A stretch of 60,054 nt of DNA from a virus: positions 1-60,054 of the IMG/VR virus record IMGVR_UViG_3300032092_000031. One strand, given 5' to 3'. Below are positions 10,825-19,954 of this stretch, piece by piece (within the stretch, counting starts at the first letter, position 1; every line of letters starts with the position of its first letter). The translations under genes and the position numbers were made by a program. Under the pieces are notes generated by a model. The model saw only the letters and a program-made list of their open reading frames with translations. It ran no database searches and was not told where the DNA came from.

Positions 10825-10858
10825 AAAAAATTAGCTTTACAGTAATATGCAAAGCTAA
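10825..10858 (-). terminator. Intrinsic terminator/attenuator between the 433-aa and 1940-aa genes
   Basis: On the minus strand an 8-bp stem (TTAGCTTT / AAAGCTAA, 12-base loop) is followed directly by TTTTTT, which runs into the ATG of the 1940-aa gene. The hairpin contains the TAGCTTTG element that could restart transcription, so stop and restart signals coincide. Confidence 0.6.
10850..10857 (-). promoter_or_regulatory. Candidate TAnnTTTG promoter for the 1940-aa gene
   Basis: TAGCTTTG followed by CA, with a TTG 22 bases upstream (10882-10880), a spacing within the range known for Bacteroidota promoters. It is embedded in the arm of the terminator-like hairpin. Confidence 0.5.
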
Positions 10859-10884
10859 CCATTTTTATACTAAGGAAGTCAATT

Positions 10885-12186
10885 CTATATTCCAGCTAAT
10901 GCAGCTGCTATCGAGCTCTTAGCTTCCTTCATATATCCTTCTAAAGCTCTATATGATTCTTGAATATTACCTTTTGTATTAGGAGCGTTTTTATTGATAA
11001 AATCAAGGACCTTTGGGTTTGCTTCTAGCCATTTACCAAATATTTGTGGATACAATAGCTTTCCTGTAGTAGGTTCTACCCAACTACCCCTAGACTCTCT
11101 GTAGTACCCTACAGCTAAATTTAACTGTTTAGTAGTTATTTCTTTTTCTTTTGAAGATTGATTAGCGGCTTTTGCTCTTTCAAGTTGCAGTTTTAATTCA
11201 GACATTTTTTCATTAAAATCCTGCTTCCTTTCACTCATTGCCATTTCCCAAGTTGCTTTTCCTTGTTTAAAGTCAGCCTCTCTTCTAGCATCTCCTGCTA
11301 TAGCGTATGCAAGTAAGTCATCTGCCGTTAATTGGTCAGGTGTCTTTTTAAATGCTGCAGCTATTTTAGTTTGCTTTAATCTAGCTATATCACTAATTGT
11401 TCCACCTTGAGCTAATTCTGCATTAAATTGTTGAAATACCTTTTTCTTCATTGCTTCAGGCTGAACCATAGCAAGTTGAAGAGCTTTATTGTAATCAGGA
11501 GTCTTCTCGAAAACAGGAATCTTAAATTCGTCTCCGTTTGGTAGTTTCTGTATTTGATACTCTACAGGAGCTGTGCTTGTTATATAGTTATTCTTATTTG
11601 AATTAAACGCTGTTATTGTTTTTCCAAGGCTCTCATTAAACTTATTATTATTATATTCTATTCCTGTCATTATATTACCCCAGGTATCAGGCTTTCCAAG
11701 CTTTACACCATTTACCTCAGTATTTTCTATGTCATTCAAATTTCCTGCTGTAAATATATTGAAGTAGTTTTTATAGTTATTATCATCTATTACAATCAAC
11801 CCCTTTCTCTCTTGGTCTTTTAATACAGCTAAGTCTGCTGCAACCTTTTTAGCTACAACTGATTTATTATACACGTCGCCCATATCGGCAATAGCCTTCT
11901 GCATTACATCTCTATTCTTGTTTATCTCATCTACGTTTCCGATTCTTCTAGCTTTATTTAATTGTTTAGCAGCTGTTTCGTAGTTTTTAAAAGAACTTTG
12001 CAATAATGGCAAATCATTTTCTCTAATAGACTTAGGATTGTAGTATCTAGTGAAATCATCTACCTGTTGTTCTACTAGCTTATTTTCATACAACTCTTCC
12101 TTCTTTCTCTCTTCTAGTTCTTTAGTATACCTGTCATATGCTCCAAGAACATCAAGCTGTTGTAAATTAAATTTAAATGCTGCCAT
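10885..12186 (-). CDS. Putative internal virion protein, 433 aa (middle ejection protein)
   Basis: A soluble, strongly helical protein with long charged coiled-coil stretches (residues about 15-115 and 300-350) and no membrane segment or recognised domain. It lies between a 221-aa Gly/Ala-rich membrane-active protein and the 1940-aa protein on the same strand. In podoviruses this middle position is taken by a helical ejection protein (gp15 of T7), and that analogy is the only basis for the call. The start follows the 221-aa gene by 26 bases. Confidence 0.65.
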   Translation of the reverse strand: MAAFKFNLQQLDVLGAYDRYTKELEERKKEELYENKLVEQQVDDFTRYYNPKSIRENDLPLLQSSFKNYETAAKQLNKARRIGNVDEINKNRDVMQKAIADMGDVYNKSVVAKKVAADLAVLKDQERKGLIVIDDNNYKNYFNIFTAGNLNDIENTEVNGVKLGKPDTWGNIMTGIEYNNNKFNESLGKTITAFNSNKNNYITSTAPVEYQIQKLPNGDEFKIPVFEKTPDYNKALQLAMVQPEAMKKKVFQQFNAELAQGGTISDIARLKQTKIAAAFKKTPDQLTADDLLAYAIAGDARREADFKQGKATWEMAMSERKQDFNEKMSELKLQLERAKAANQSSKEKEITTKQLNLAVGYYRESRGSWVEPTTGKLLYPQIFGKWLEANPKVLDFINKNAPNTKGNIQESYRALEGYMKEAKSSIAAALAGI

Positions 12187-12212
12187 TGTTTCTATTTGTT
12201 CTTTTTATAAGA

Positions 12213-12878
12213 TTATTGGTTTCTAGGTATTAAAAGAGGATTGATAGTGTTTATAGGACCAGCTGTTTTTTGTACTTTCTTAATAAAGTCGCCAACATTC
12301 ACTTCCGGTTTTTTGAATAAACCTGAGAATGGGTTTTTTTCCATTTTAGCTGCAGAACTAGCTGCGATTCCTAATCCTTGACTGGCTAGACCTTGCATTT
12401 GATTGTATCTCTGATTTAAAAAAGAAAGTTTTTCTTGATATGCATCTTGTCTATCTCTCTGAATTGCCATTTGATTTTGAGCCATCATACCTCTGGCTTG
12501 TTGAGCTTCTGCTAGATTTCTTCTCCTAGCAGCTTCATCTTGCATAGCCATTTGATTGGCAGAGTCTTGCTGTGCTCTAATTAGGCTTGTTGCGCCTGAA
12601 GCTAAAGCTCCTCTACCTGCCTTTTTTAAAGCAGATATTCCAGTAGACATTCCTTGAGCAGCACTTGTTTCAGCTAGATTCTTAGCAGCATCGGATATGC
12701 CCATACCTTCTCTAGACTCTGCTGTTGATACTAGCTTAGATAATGCAGCCGGAGTTGATAATCCGACCCTATTAGCCATAGCTCCTTCGATTTCTTTTCT
12801 TGCTTTTCTAGCCCCAATACCACCTATCAATGATGTGGTTAAGCCTATTGCTGTTCCTATTCCTGCTCCTGCTGCCAT
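12213..12878 (-). CDS. Putative small ejection protein, 221 aa (gp14-like)
   Basis: The N-terminus is a glycine-rich hydrophobic helix (GAGIGTAIGLTTSLIGGIG, about residues 4-22) that could insert in a membrane. It is followed by Ala/Gln/Met-rich amphipathic helices, including a QQARGMMAQNQMAIQRDRQ-type segment around 130-150. The C-terminus is short and proline-containing. This architecture and the position just after the large tail protein match small internal core/ejection proteins of podoviruses. There is no sequence motif that proves it. Confidence 0.65.
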   Translation of the reverse strand: MAAGAGIGTAIGLTTSLIGGIGARKARKEIEGAMANRVGLSTPAALSKLVSTAESREGMGISDAAKNLAETSAAQGMSTGISALKKAGRGALASGATSLIRAQQDSANQMAMQDEAARRRNLAEAQQARGMMAQNQMAIQRDRQDAYQEKLSFLNQRYNQMQGLASQGLGIAASSAAKMEKNPFSGLFKKPEVNVGDFIKKVQKTAGPINTINPLLIPRNQ

Positions 12879-12880
12879 AA

Positions 12881-15800
12881 TTATCTATTTTGTATTAACA
12901 AGTTTACTTCTACTAAATGCAAATTTACTTTATTTTGTGGTGATTTCGCTGATAGTTTTACCTTAATCCAATCCCCCTTTAATACGTCACCATTAATCAA
13001 TCCTCCTGGACTATTTGAATCCCTGAGCATTGTTGCGTGCTTCTTATCTTCTACGTTGCTAAAGTCAGCCTCTATCAAGTTACTATCCTGCCCAATAGAT
13101 GTATTAGATACCACCTCCCAAACCCCATCTCCAAGGTAGGTTAATGCATTAAATCTCTTTTTAGCATCTCTTGAAGAGTTGAATACGCATTGTATATAAC
13201 ATGCTCCTGAAACACCATAGAATCTAGCTCTTGAACCTGCCGTAGCAACATCATGTAAATAAGCCTTACCTGATTTCATGCTATAGAATCCTCCATTAGA
13301 GAAAACCATCGCTTCAGGGTAGTAGCTATAGAAACTAACAAATGAGTTAGATTGCTCATTGAAAGAAAGTGTATATGTATCTGTAATAGCTAAATCTGGT
13401 TCTATATTAGAAACAGCCTGAAGATGTAACACATAGTTATTATTTATCTTATCATAAGCTCCAAATATCACATCCTTATATCCGAACTTATAGTATTTAG
13501 ATAGTTTACTAACAGCCCAATCGTCTAGCTTGTATGTCTTACTTAATGCAGTAATACCATCTAAACTAACTCTTACTATAGCTCCATTTACAGTATCTAC
13601 AAAGTAGTCAACAAATGAAGATGAAGCTAATGAGCATGGCTGATTACCTATTCCATAGTTACCTGAATAGTACTGAATTTTATTTAGTATTTTATCACTT
13701 TGAGCTATTAGGCTAGAACCTTCTGTATCCTGAATCAATGATTGGAAGACAGGAACTGTCCCAGTGTTTCTTTGCTGGAATACCCTAAGAGACTTATCCC
13801 TAGATTTGAATCTTTCAATATCTCCATGCTGAAGGTCATATTCATCCTGATTACTATCGTAGAATCTATTAGTATCATTTATCGAACTTCCTGCTAAATA
13901 GTTTTGGCCATATCTAACAAGGTTGCCATAGTACCCTCTTTTTGCTGTTCTATCAAAAAGAAACGGTCTACCATTACCGCTAAAGTATAATCTACTAGAA
14001 TCTGATACTAGCTCCTCGGTAACATGTATTTTTTCTACATTCCTATAAACTTCAATATTAAATTCAGAGAATAAAACAACAGATTGAGAAAAAGTAGTAC
14101 CCTCCGCCATCAATGAAATCTTATCTGTTTGCCTAACAGATATTACCTTATCAAATTGGACTTCAACAGGAGTTCCTGGGCTTCCTGTAGCTACAGGCGC
14201 ATTTGATATATCCACAACTCCCGTAAGGTCTGTTGTAGTAACAGTAAGAGGGGCTAGTGAAGGAACTTTTTTAAGAACTAATTTCATGTATGAAGTTTTA
14301 GTTCCGTAAGCCCTAAATGTTCCTGTAATCCTTATCTTAAGTTCTTCCGTTGTTGATTTATTAAAAAAGAAGAATCCTGCATCGTTTGCATATAATGGAT
14401 AATCTCCTAATCCGTATCCGTTAGATAATTGCTCCGTTTGAGAGCTTACTCTAAATGATGTATTGTTTTCGCTAGGCATACTCATCTTCATTGTTGAGTA
14501 CTTGTCTCCGGCACTTACATTATGACTATATGAAGTTAATGAGCCCTCGTATTTACCAAGTACAATAGGTATATTACTCCTGTACTTTGTATAACAATCT
14601 CCTGTATGGAATCTTACTAATGCAGGATACGTCAAGTTTGTTGACTGATTACCATTGTTATCATCAGATGCCTGACCATTACCAATATGATATCTTGTGG
14701 CAAGTCCTGCATCTCCTATTCCTAAACTAGGTCCAAATTCATAAAAGAATGTCTTATCACTTGAAGACCTTTTCTTTTGTCTATAGATTACAATCAAGTA
14801 GTTACCAAAAAACATACTACCATCAACTTTGAATTGAGCTGATATATCACTAGATAAGTCAGAGTACCTTAATTTTAGATACTTACCATTTCTATCTTTA
14901 CCTCCTATTTTAGGATTAATTTCTGTTCCTATAATCTCGTAATCGTATGTTCCAGAAGGATACGTAATCTTAAGGTCATTAAATGTACCTGTTTGGTATC
15001 TTGATATAAATTTAACTCTATCTCCTTCTACAAAATCGTAATTTATTCCACTTTCCGAATTTAATATTTCGTTATATACTCCCATGTTCTGTATTCCAAC
15101 ATAGGTTACTAACGCATCTTGCGAGATAGAAGAATCAGATGAGCCTGTAGCTACGTCATTAGTAACCCAAGTTATCTGTTTGTCTATTGTTTTGTTATCA
15201 CTCCTTACAACAGAGTACTTAACAGCCCATGATGGCGGTCTGCTAGTTATTGATAGTTTTGTATAATTTACTATGTAGTCATACATAAGTGGAGGAAACG
15301 ATGCATATTCGCTAGTACTCTTATCGAATGCTTGAATAGGATATACAACTCCATTTGTTTTTCCTTTTACATCAAAGTAAACTAATCCAAAAGAGTAGAA
15401 TGAGTTTTTAGCTAATTCGCTATAAACATTAAACGAGTCAGCAACTATATTTTGATTATTTGCTCTAAAAGAAGAGTTTAATAATTTAACACCTGATTTA
15501 GATATAGTAATTGAGTGATTTGATATCGAAGACACCGTAAATCCTAAACCTGTAGCAACAGTTCCTATACCTGACAGTATTGTATCTACTGTTTGTGATG
15601 TTGCATCATACGTGATATTAACAGGAGCTCCTAAAGAGTCAACCATGTTTATTATATATGTATGCCCTGTTGCATTAACAGAATCTAAAATAGATGTGCT
15701 GTTATTTACGTCTAATGTTCCTGTTCCGGCAATAGTTAATACTATGCTTCCTGCAGTATTAGAACTATCTTCTCCTCTTGAAGAAGCTACAAATAAAATA

Positions 15801-16879
15801 CCATTTGGTTGAGTTAGATAGTTATTTAATTCAGATGATAACGAACCTGTTACAGTTGGATTATCATACCCCTCCTTAATGCCACCATATATAATTACGT
15901 TTCCATTCAATAACTCTTGAGTATTAGCTTCATCTGGAACCTTATCAAATATCAAGTCTATTTCTCTTTGGTCTAAAAACTCATAAACACCGTTATTGTA
16001 GAAATTGTATTTATAAACCGAATTATCTGATAATGATGATATTGCTTTATCTATAGAATCAACTAAGAAATAATCAGAAGTAACTTCTCCCTTTGTCTCT
16101 TTTGCCGCAATTTCTATCTTCTTTACATTGCTTCCGCCGGTTGACATAAACAATGCAATCCTTGAATTATTCTTCGTTCCCTGTTGTTTTAGGTAGTCAA
16201 AAGGAAGAGGGGTTATACTAGCCTGAGACCATGTACTTCTCTCATTATCATCATACACAAATCTATATCTGAATTGGAATAATGAATCCCTTACGTTATT
16301 TGCAGTAACAGCATTATCATGCTCGTATGTGCATTTAATAGGAGACATTGGAGGATTAACATGAACATCAATATATGTTCTGTTTATTTCAGATGCAGAG
16401 TATTCATTAGCTATGAATCTAGACATCTTCATTTTCGTAGGTCTTCCAAGGCTATCTACAAATAATAGAATATCATCAGCCTCTGTTTCTCCGTAAAGAA
16501 TATTTACAGAGTGTATTTTATTGGCTGTGTTAAAGTTTAATATATTTGGATAAGATGCGGTTCCTGCTTGATATATTCTAGTTGCTGCTGCAGAATCCAA
16601 TGTAGACATCTTGTATATCCCATCGAGTCCTAAAGAGTTAGCATTGAATATAATCAGCTTACCTCTTAATTCGTCATTATACGCACATATACATACGTTA
16701 GTTCCTGTATTAGGGAGTAATAATGATAAACTACCTAATTCTCTATTACCAAGTATATTTTCAGCTATGCCATTTCTGAATGTTATATTCATGGCATCAA
16801 TATGATGACCTGGCTGTATTATATCTTCTGAATCTTGAAGATTTAGTATACCCTGAAACTGCTTTTTCTCTTGAGGCAT
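12881..16879 (-). CDS. Large tail protein, 1332 aa (nozzle/muzzle-like)
   Basis: The N-terminus (QGILNLQDSEDIIQPGHH) and the C-terminal 350 residues, with repeated short beta units such as YGIGNQPCSLASSSFVDYFV and GGFYSMKSGKAYLHD, suggest a beta-propeller-like tail protein. Such 1000-1400-aa proteins follow the ring/adaptor genes in crAss-like and related podoviruses of Bacteroidota, where they build the tail nozzle (muzzle) or are annotated as stabilisation proteins. Here too it follows three 200-256-aa connector-type genes. No enzymatic motif is visible. Its start is 12 bases after the 256-aa gene stop, so the genes form one operon. The exact structural role is inferred. Confidence 0.7.
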   Translation of the reverse strand: MPQEKKQFQGILNLQDSEDIIQPGHHIDAMNITFRNGIAENILGNRELGSLSLLLPNTGTNVCICAYNDELRGKLIIFNANSLGLDGIYKMSTLDSAAATRIYQAGTASYPNILNFNTANKIHSVNILYGETEADDILLFVDSLGRPTKMKMSRFIANEYSASEINRTYIDVHVNPPMSPIKCTYEHDNAVTANNVRDSLFQFRYRFVYDDNERSTWSQASITPLPFDYLKQQGTKNNSRIALFMSTGGSNVKKIEIAAKETKGEVTSDYFLVDSIDKAISSLSDNSVYKYNFYNNGVYEFLDQREIDLIFDKVPDEANTQELLNGNVIIYGGIKEGYDNPTVTGSLSSELNNYLTQPNGILFVASSRGEDSSNTAGSIVLTIAGTGTLDVNNSTSILDSVNATGHTYIINMVDSLGAPVNITYDATSQTVDTILSGIGTVATGLGFTVSSISNHSITISKSGVKLLNSSFRANNQNIVADSFNVYSELAKNSFYSFGLVYFDVKGKTNGVVYPIQAFDKSTSEYASFPPLMYDYIVNYTKLSITSRPPSWAVKYSVVRSDNKTIDKQITWVTNDVATGSSDSSISQDALVTYVGIQNMGVYNEILNSESGINYDFVEGDRVKFISRYQTGTFNDLKITYPSGTYDYEIIGTEINPKIGGKDRNGKYLKLRYSDLSSDISAQFKVDGSMFFGNYLIVIYRQKKRSSSDKTFFYEFGPSLGIGDAGLATRYHIGNGQASDDNNGNQSTNLTYPALVRFHTGDCYTKYRSNIPIVLGKYEGSLTSYSHNVSAGDKYSTMKMSMPSENNTSFRVSSQTEQLSNGYGLGDYPLYANDAGFFFFNKSTTEELKIRITGTFRAYGTKTSYMKLVLKKVPSLAPLTVTTTDLTGVVDISNAPVATGSPGTPVEVQFDKVISVRQTDKISLMAEGTTFSQSVVLFSEFNIEVYRNVEKIHVTEELVSDSSRLYFSGNGRPFLFDRTAKRGYYGNLVRYGQNYLAGSSINDTNRFYDSNQDEYDLQHGDIERFKSRDKSLRVFQQRNTGTVPVFQSLIQDTEGSSLIAQSDKILNKIQYYSGNYGIGNQPCSLASSSFVDYFVDTVNGAIVRVSLDGITALSKTYKLDDWAVSKLSKYYKFGYKDVIFGAYDKINNNYVLHLQAVSNIEPDLAITDTYTLSFNEQSNSFVSFYSYYPEAMVFSNGGFYSMKSGKAYLHDVATAGSRARFYGVSGACYIQCVFNSSRDAKKRFNALTYLGDGVWEVVSNTSIGQDSNLIEADFSNVEDKKHATMLRDSNSPGGLINGDVLKGDWIKVKLSAKSPQNKVNLHLVEVNLLIQNR
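12920..12927 (-). promoter_or_regulatory. Candidate TAnnTTTG promoter for the 221-aa gene
   Basis: TAAATTTG followed by CA on the minus strand, about 40 bases before the ATG at 12878 and inside the last codons of the 1332-aa gene. No clear -33 element. Confidence 0.4.
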
Positions 16880-16891
16880 TTATTATTTTTT

Positions 16892-17662
16892 TTATCCTTT
16901 AACAACCAATTTCTGTCCTGCTCTTATAGTGCTATTAGCTTCCCATAGTCTTATTGGGTTAACTCTTTGTTTAGCTAATCTCTTTTGATTATAGTAGTTG
17001 CTCTTTCTAAGCTGCTTCTCTCCCATATTAACTTTTCTAGAAGAAGCAAGAAACTCTATATCTTTCCATGCTAAAAAAGCAATAGTAGCTTCTACTATCT
17101 GAATTGGTATTTTAAAATCTTGGTCATTAGAAGCATCTGATAGATACTCTAATATAATATAATCATAAGCAAAGTCGTTATCTAGATAGATGTAACCTTG
17201 CTCTTCATCTATATTAAACTCTCCTGCATCATTTAGCATAGAGCCATTACCGAATAAGTTAACATAACCTGCTCCGCTGTAATAGTTTACATAGCTCCAG
17301 AATCTGCTATCATAAGCATCACCTATTCCTTCGTCTGTGTTATTACTAGTTCTATCTGCATCAGCTATCTTGTAGGCTGTTTTATTTGGATTTCTTTTTA
17401 AGGTAGCAACTTCACCATCTGCATTTAGTACACCTATTTTAGTGTATGCTAAATAATCAGCAGGTAACTCAACAGTTTTGTTTGGCTTAACTACTAACTT
17501 CTCTGTTTTAGGAGTATAGAACACATCCATTCCTAACTCATTAACACCTCTAATTCCTAGAGCCCAAAGTCTTCTAAACTCTGCACTAGTTAGATGAGCC
17601 TGGTCTATATAGTTATATATAACCTCTGCTAACGGAACCCATTGTGCTGTTGCTTTACTCAT
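16892..17662 (-). CDS. Head-tail connector / ring protein, 256 aa
   Basis: It belongs to a run of three genes of similar size between the capsid genes and the large tail protein. The N-terminus is helical (VIYNYIDQAHLTSAEFRRLW). The middle is a beta-rich segment with VELPADYLAYTKIGVLNADG. The helical segment at 195-225 (ATIAFLAWKDIEFLASSRK) resembles podovirus tail adaptor proteins that sit under the portal. The family call rests on layout and composition. The gene is 6 bases after the 201-aa gene. Confidence 0.65.
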   Translation of the reverse strand: MSKATAQWVPLAEVIYNYIDQAHLTSAEFRRLWALGIRGVNELGMDVFYTPKTEKLVVKPNKTVELPADYLAYTKIGVLNADGEVATLKRNPNKTAYKIADADRTSNNTDEGIGDAYDSRFWSYVNYYSGAGYVNLFGNGSMLNDAGEFNIDEEQGYIYLDNDFAYDYIILEYLSDASNDQDFKIPIQIVEATIAFLAWKDIEFLASSRKVNMGEKQLRKSNYYNQKRLAKQRVNPIRLWEANSTIRAGQKLVVKG

Positions 17663-17668
17663 AATTTA

Positions 17669-18274
17669 TTACGCTTTATCAACACCATCATTAGCTAAAT
17701 CTTGAGGTGTTTGTTTTTTAATTCTTAATTGACCCATAATCCAATCCATAGCCGAAGCAATATAATCTTCAGGTATCTCATCTATTTTAGGGCTAACCAT
17801 CCTTACAATAGGAGCTTTGCCTATTAAGTTAATATAGCTCTTCATGTATAATCTTTTACCTTCAGGCCAGAAAAATATCTTACTTGGAGGCGTAGGTAAT
17901 TGGTCCATATAATCAAGTTCTTTAACAGATACTTGGATTGGAGCTTTAGCTAATCCTGAACTAACAGGAAAAGTTAATGTTGCTATATTGTAACCTCTTT
18001 TTGACGCTAATGGTGCTTGAGGTAAATCAAAGTAATAATACCCTGTATCGTTATCTTTAGCTATTGTAAAACCTTTGAATGTAGAATAGAATACATCTCC
18101 AATAGTTTCAATACCATCTAACTCAATAGCTTCTCTGTAGTTTATTGTAACAGCTCTACCTACGGCAGCATCTACATACAAATCAACTTCTTCCGGTGTT
18201 AATTCTGCATCAGAACTAGGAATACCATTGTAGTAATTCCTTCTTACTAATTCTATAAATTGACTTCTATTCAT
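17669..18274 (-). CDS. Head-tail connector / ring protein, 201 aa
   Basis: The start MNRSQFIELVRRNYYNGIPSS is followed by a helical adaptor-like N-terminal half with TPEEVDLYVDAAVGRAV, then a beta domain (YYYFDLPQAPLASKRGY). It is encoded 3 bases after the 220-aa gene and 6 bases before the 256-aa gene, so the three are co-transcribed and probably stack as rings below the portal. The function is inferred from position. Confidence 0.65.
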   Translation of the reverse strand: MNRSQFIELVRRNYYNGIPSSDAELTPEEVDLYVDAAVGRAVTINYREAIELDGIETIGDVFYSTFKGFTIAKDNDTGYYYFDLPQAPLASKRGYNIATLTFPVSSGLAKAPIQVSVKELDYMDQLPTPPSKIFFWPEGKRLYMKSYINLIGKAPIVRMVSPKIDEIPEDYIASAMDWIMGQLRIKKQTPQDLANDGVDKA

Positions 18275-18277
18275 GCG

Positions 18278-18940
18278 TTATTCTCCTTTAGCTTTAACTT
18301 GATTTGCAGCCTGTATGATTAATTGGTCATTAATGCTTACACCAATTAGACCAACAGCTCTCATTATTATCTTGTTTAAATCTGCGTCATTCCACTCTGA
18401 CTGCGTACTAGTTCCGGCATCATAAACAGGTCTTCCTGATACTGTTGTGTATCCCCAAACAGGAGGAGTTGGTAATCTAAGAAATGTTATATTGGCTGTT
18501 GTTAATGTTGTAGGATAAAACTTATAAGTAGAACCAACCTCATTGAAGCATGGCTTTGTTAAAGTTGGAGCATCTATTGAGCTATTTAATTTACTAGCAA
18601 GTTTTGAGTGGTCTATTCTAGGTATATCAACATTTCCTGTTGTTCTCATTGATATAGCCTTAAATAGGTTAGCAGGAACATTGGCACTTCCTGAAGTTAT
18701 GGTTAGGGTAGATGTCTGTATGAATGCAGATAATGCCTCATTTACATTATTACCCATTCCTAATCCTATTCTAGATATTGGTCTTCCTGGTTGAAAATCC
18801 TCAACACCACCTGCAAGCATATCAAAATAAGACCTTTCTGCCATAGGAAATATCCTATTAAAGTCCTCTGGAGATACGCCTGTTCCTTGATACTTATCTA
18901 CTAGATAGGCTACAATTTTAAAGCAGTCATTTATATTCAC
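18278..18940 (-). CDS. Head-tail connector / ring protein, 220 aa
   Basis: First of the three connector-type genes. The N-terminal helices (FKIVAYLVDKYQGTGVSPEDF and RSYFDMLAGG) and a following beta-rich part look like the paralogous adaptor proteins downstream. It has its own candidate promoter (TAACTTTG) 15 bases upstream and sits directly behind the terminator that ends the 292-aa gene, so it probably starts the tail transcription unit. Confidence 0.65.
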   Translation of the reverse strand: MNINDCFKIVAYLVDKYQGTGVSPEDFNRIFPMAERSYFDMLAGGVEDFQPGRPISRIGLGMGNNVNEALSAFIQTSTLTITSGSANVPANLFKAISMRTTGNVDIPRIDHSKLASKLNSSIDAPTLTKPCFNEVGSTYKFYPTTLTTANITFLRLPTPPVWGYTTVSGRPVYDAGTSTQSEWNDADLNKIIMRAVGLIGVSINDQLIIQAANQVKAKGE

Positions 18941-18954
18941 GTGTCAAATTTGTA

Positions 18955-18962
18955 CAAAGTTA
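18955..18962 (-). promoter_or_regulatory. Candidate TAnnTTTG promoter for the connector/tail operon
   Basis: TAACTTTG on the minus strand, 15 bases before the ATG at 18940. A TTG occurs 22 bases further upstream (18987-18985), inside the preceding terminator loop. Confidence 0.5.
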
Positions 18963-18969
18963 AGCATAT

Positions 18970-19006
18970 AAAAAGAAACCCCTCCAACTAAGAATAGTAG
19001 AGGGGT
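18970..19006 (-). terminator. Intrinsic terminator after the 292-aa gene
   Basis: On the minus strand a perfect 7-bp stem ACCCCTC / GAGGGGT (19006-19000 and 18984-18978), extended inside by a few pairs, is followed by TTCTTTT. It lies 32 bases after the stop of the 292-aa gene. Confidence 0.75.
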
Positions 19007-19037
19007 AAACCAAAAGCAAATGAAACAAAAACCTATT

Positions 19038-19916
19038 TTAAGATAACTCTTTCAATTTGTTATAGAACTCTGCTCCCTTTTCTGTAAGGGCAAATTCTGA
19101 TAGGAATTTAGCTGCATCTGCTCCGTCAGGAATCTGGGCAATAAGGAGTTTTGTTTGTCTCCAATGTGCCTGACCCTTGATATGTGCAATAGTAATAAGG
19201 TTATTCTCCATAGCCTTAGTTACCATGTACTTAGCTTTTACTACAGGATTATTTACAGTCTTTAAGAATAAATCAGGGTTGTTCTGTGCTTTAGTCACAT
19301 AATCAGACCTAATTGCACTTTCAGACCTTGGCTCTCCTGTTTCATAACTAAACTTAACATTCAAGAATTTAGCGTGAGCTAACATCTCTTCTTCACTAGC
19401 GTTCATTGCAACTTTCATTGCTTCTAGCTTGTTTTCAGACTTCTTAAGTTGCTCTTCTTCCGCTTCCTCATAATTAATCATTGTGTAGGTTGCAGGAGCG
19501 AACTTGTCCATTTTGTTCTTCTTCTTATCGTATTGGTCATTCTTTAATAAGAACTCTACCAATGTTGGCTTTGTAGAAGGAACTCTCAAGAATCCATCTT
19601 TAAACTGAATGTTAGGTCTTCTGTTTTGAATGCTTTCAGGTAAAGAATCCTGCTCATCTTGCCAGATAGTAGAAATACCCTCAAGGTATCTTGTAGCTCT
19701 TTCTCTACCTGTTTCCTCATCAAACACTACGCTTTTATTTCTAAGAGCAAATGTTGGAGGGAATGATAAGGTTCCGTCTTGATTTCTGAAATTTACTAAC
19801 AACTGGAATACATACTCCGAAGGTTGTCTTTTTTTCTTAACCTCTTGTTTAACAACAGGCTGTTCTACTTCGATGATTTCACCATCTTCAGATAGAATAC
19901 TTTTAGCTTTTGCCAT
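19038..19916 (-). CDS. Capsid-region protein of unknown function, 292 aa
   Basis: Not recognised. The protein is soluble, lysine/glutamate-rich and helical, with a basic N-terminal tail (residues 1-32), a middle containing GTLSFPPTFALRNKSVVFDE, and a C-terminal helical domain. It lies between the metallopeptidase and the connector genes and is bounded by its own TACCTTTG promoter-like element and a strong terminator, so it is expressed as a single-gene unit. That would suit a virion component such as a head-decoration or completion protein. Confidence 0.7.
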   Translation of the reverse strand: MAKAKSILSEDGEIIEVEQPVVKQEVKKKRQPSEYVFQLLVNFRNQDGTLSFPPTFALRNKSVVFDEETGRERATRYLEGISTIWQDEQDSLPESIQNRRPNIQFKDGFLRVPSTKPTLVEFLLKNDQYDKKKNKMDKFAPATYTMINYEEAEEEQLKKSENKLEAMKVAMNASEEEMLAHAKFLNVKFSYETGEPRSESAIRSDYVTKAQNNPDLFLKTVNNPVVKAKYMVTKAMENNLITIAHIKGQAHWRQTKLLIAQIPDGADAAKFLSEFALTEKGAEFYNKLKELS

Positions 19917-19935
19917 TTTATTTCTTTTGTTTTAG

Positions 19936-19943
19936 CAAAGGTA
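19936..19943 (-). promoter_or_regulatory. Candidate TACCTTTG promoter for the 292-aa gene
   Basis: TACCTTTG on the minus strand, 20 bases before the ATG. The surrounding 20 plus-strand bases ttttgttttagcaaaggtat are identical to those before the scaffold gene (23233-23240), so the two promoters and leaders are duplicates. Confidence 0.55.
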
Positions 19944-19954
19944 TGTATTTTGTA

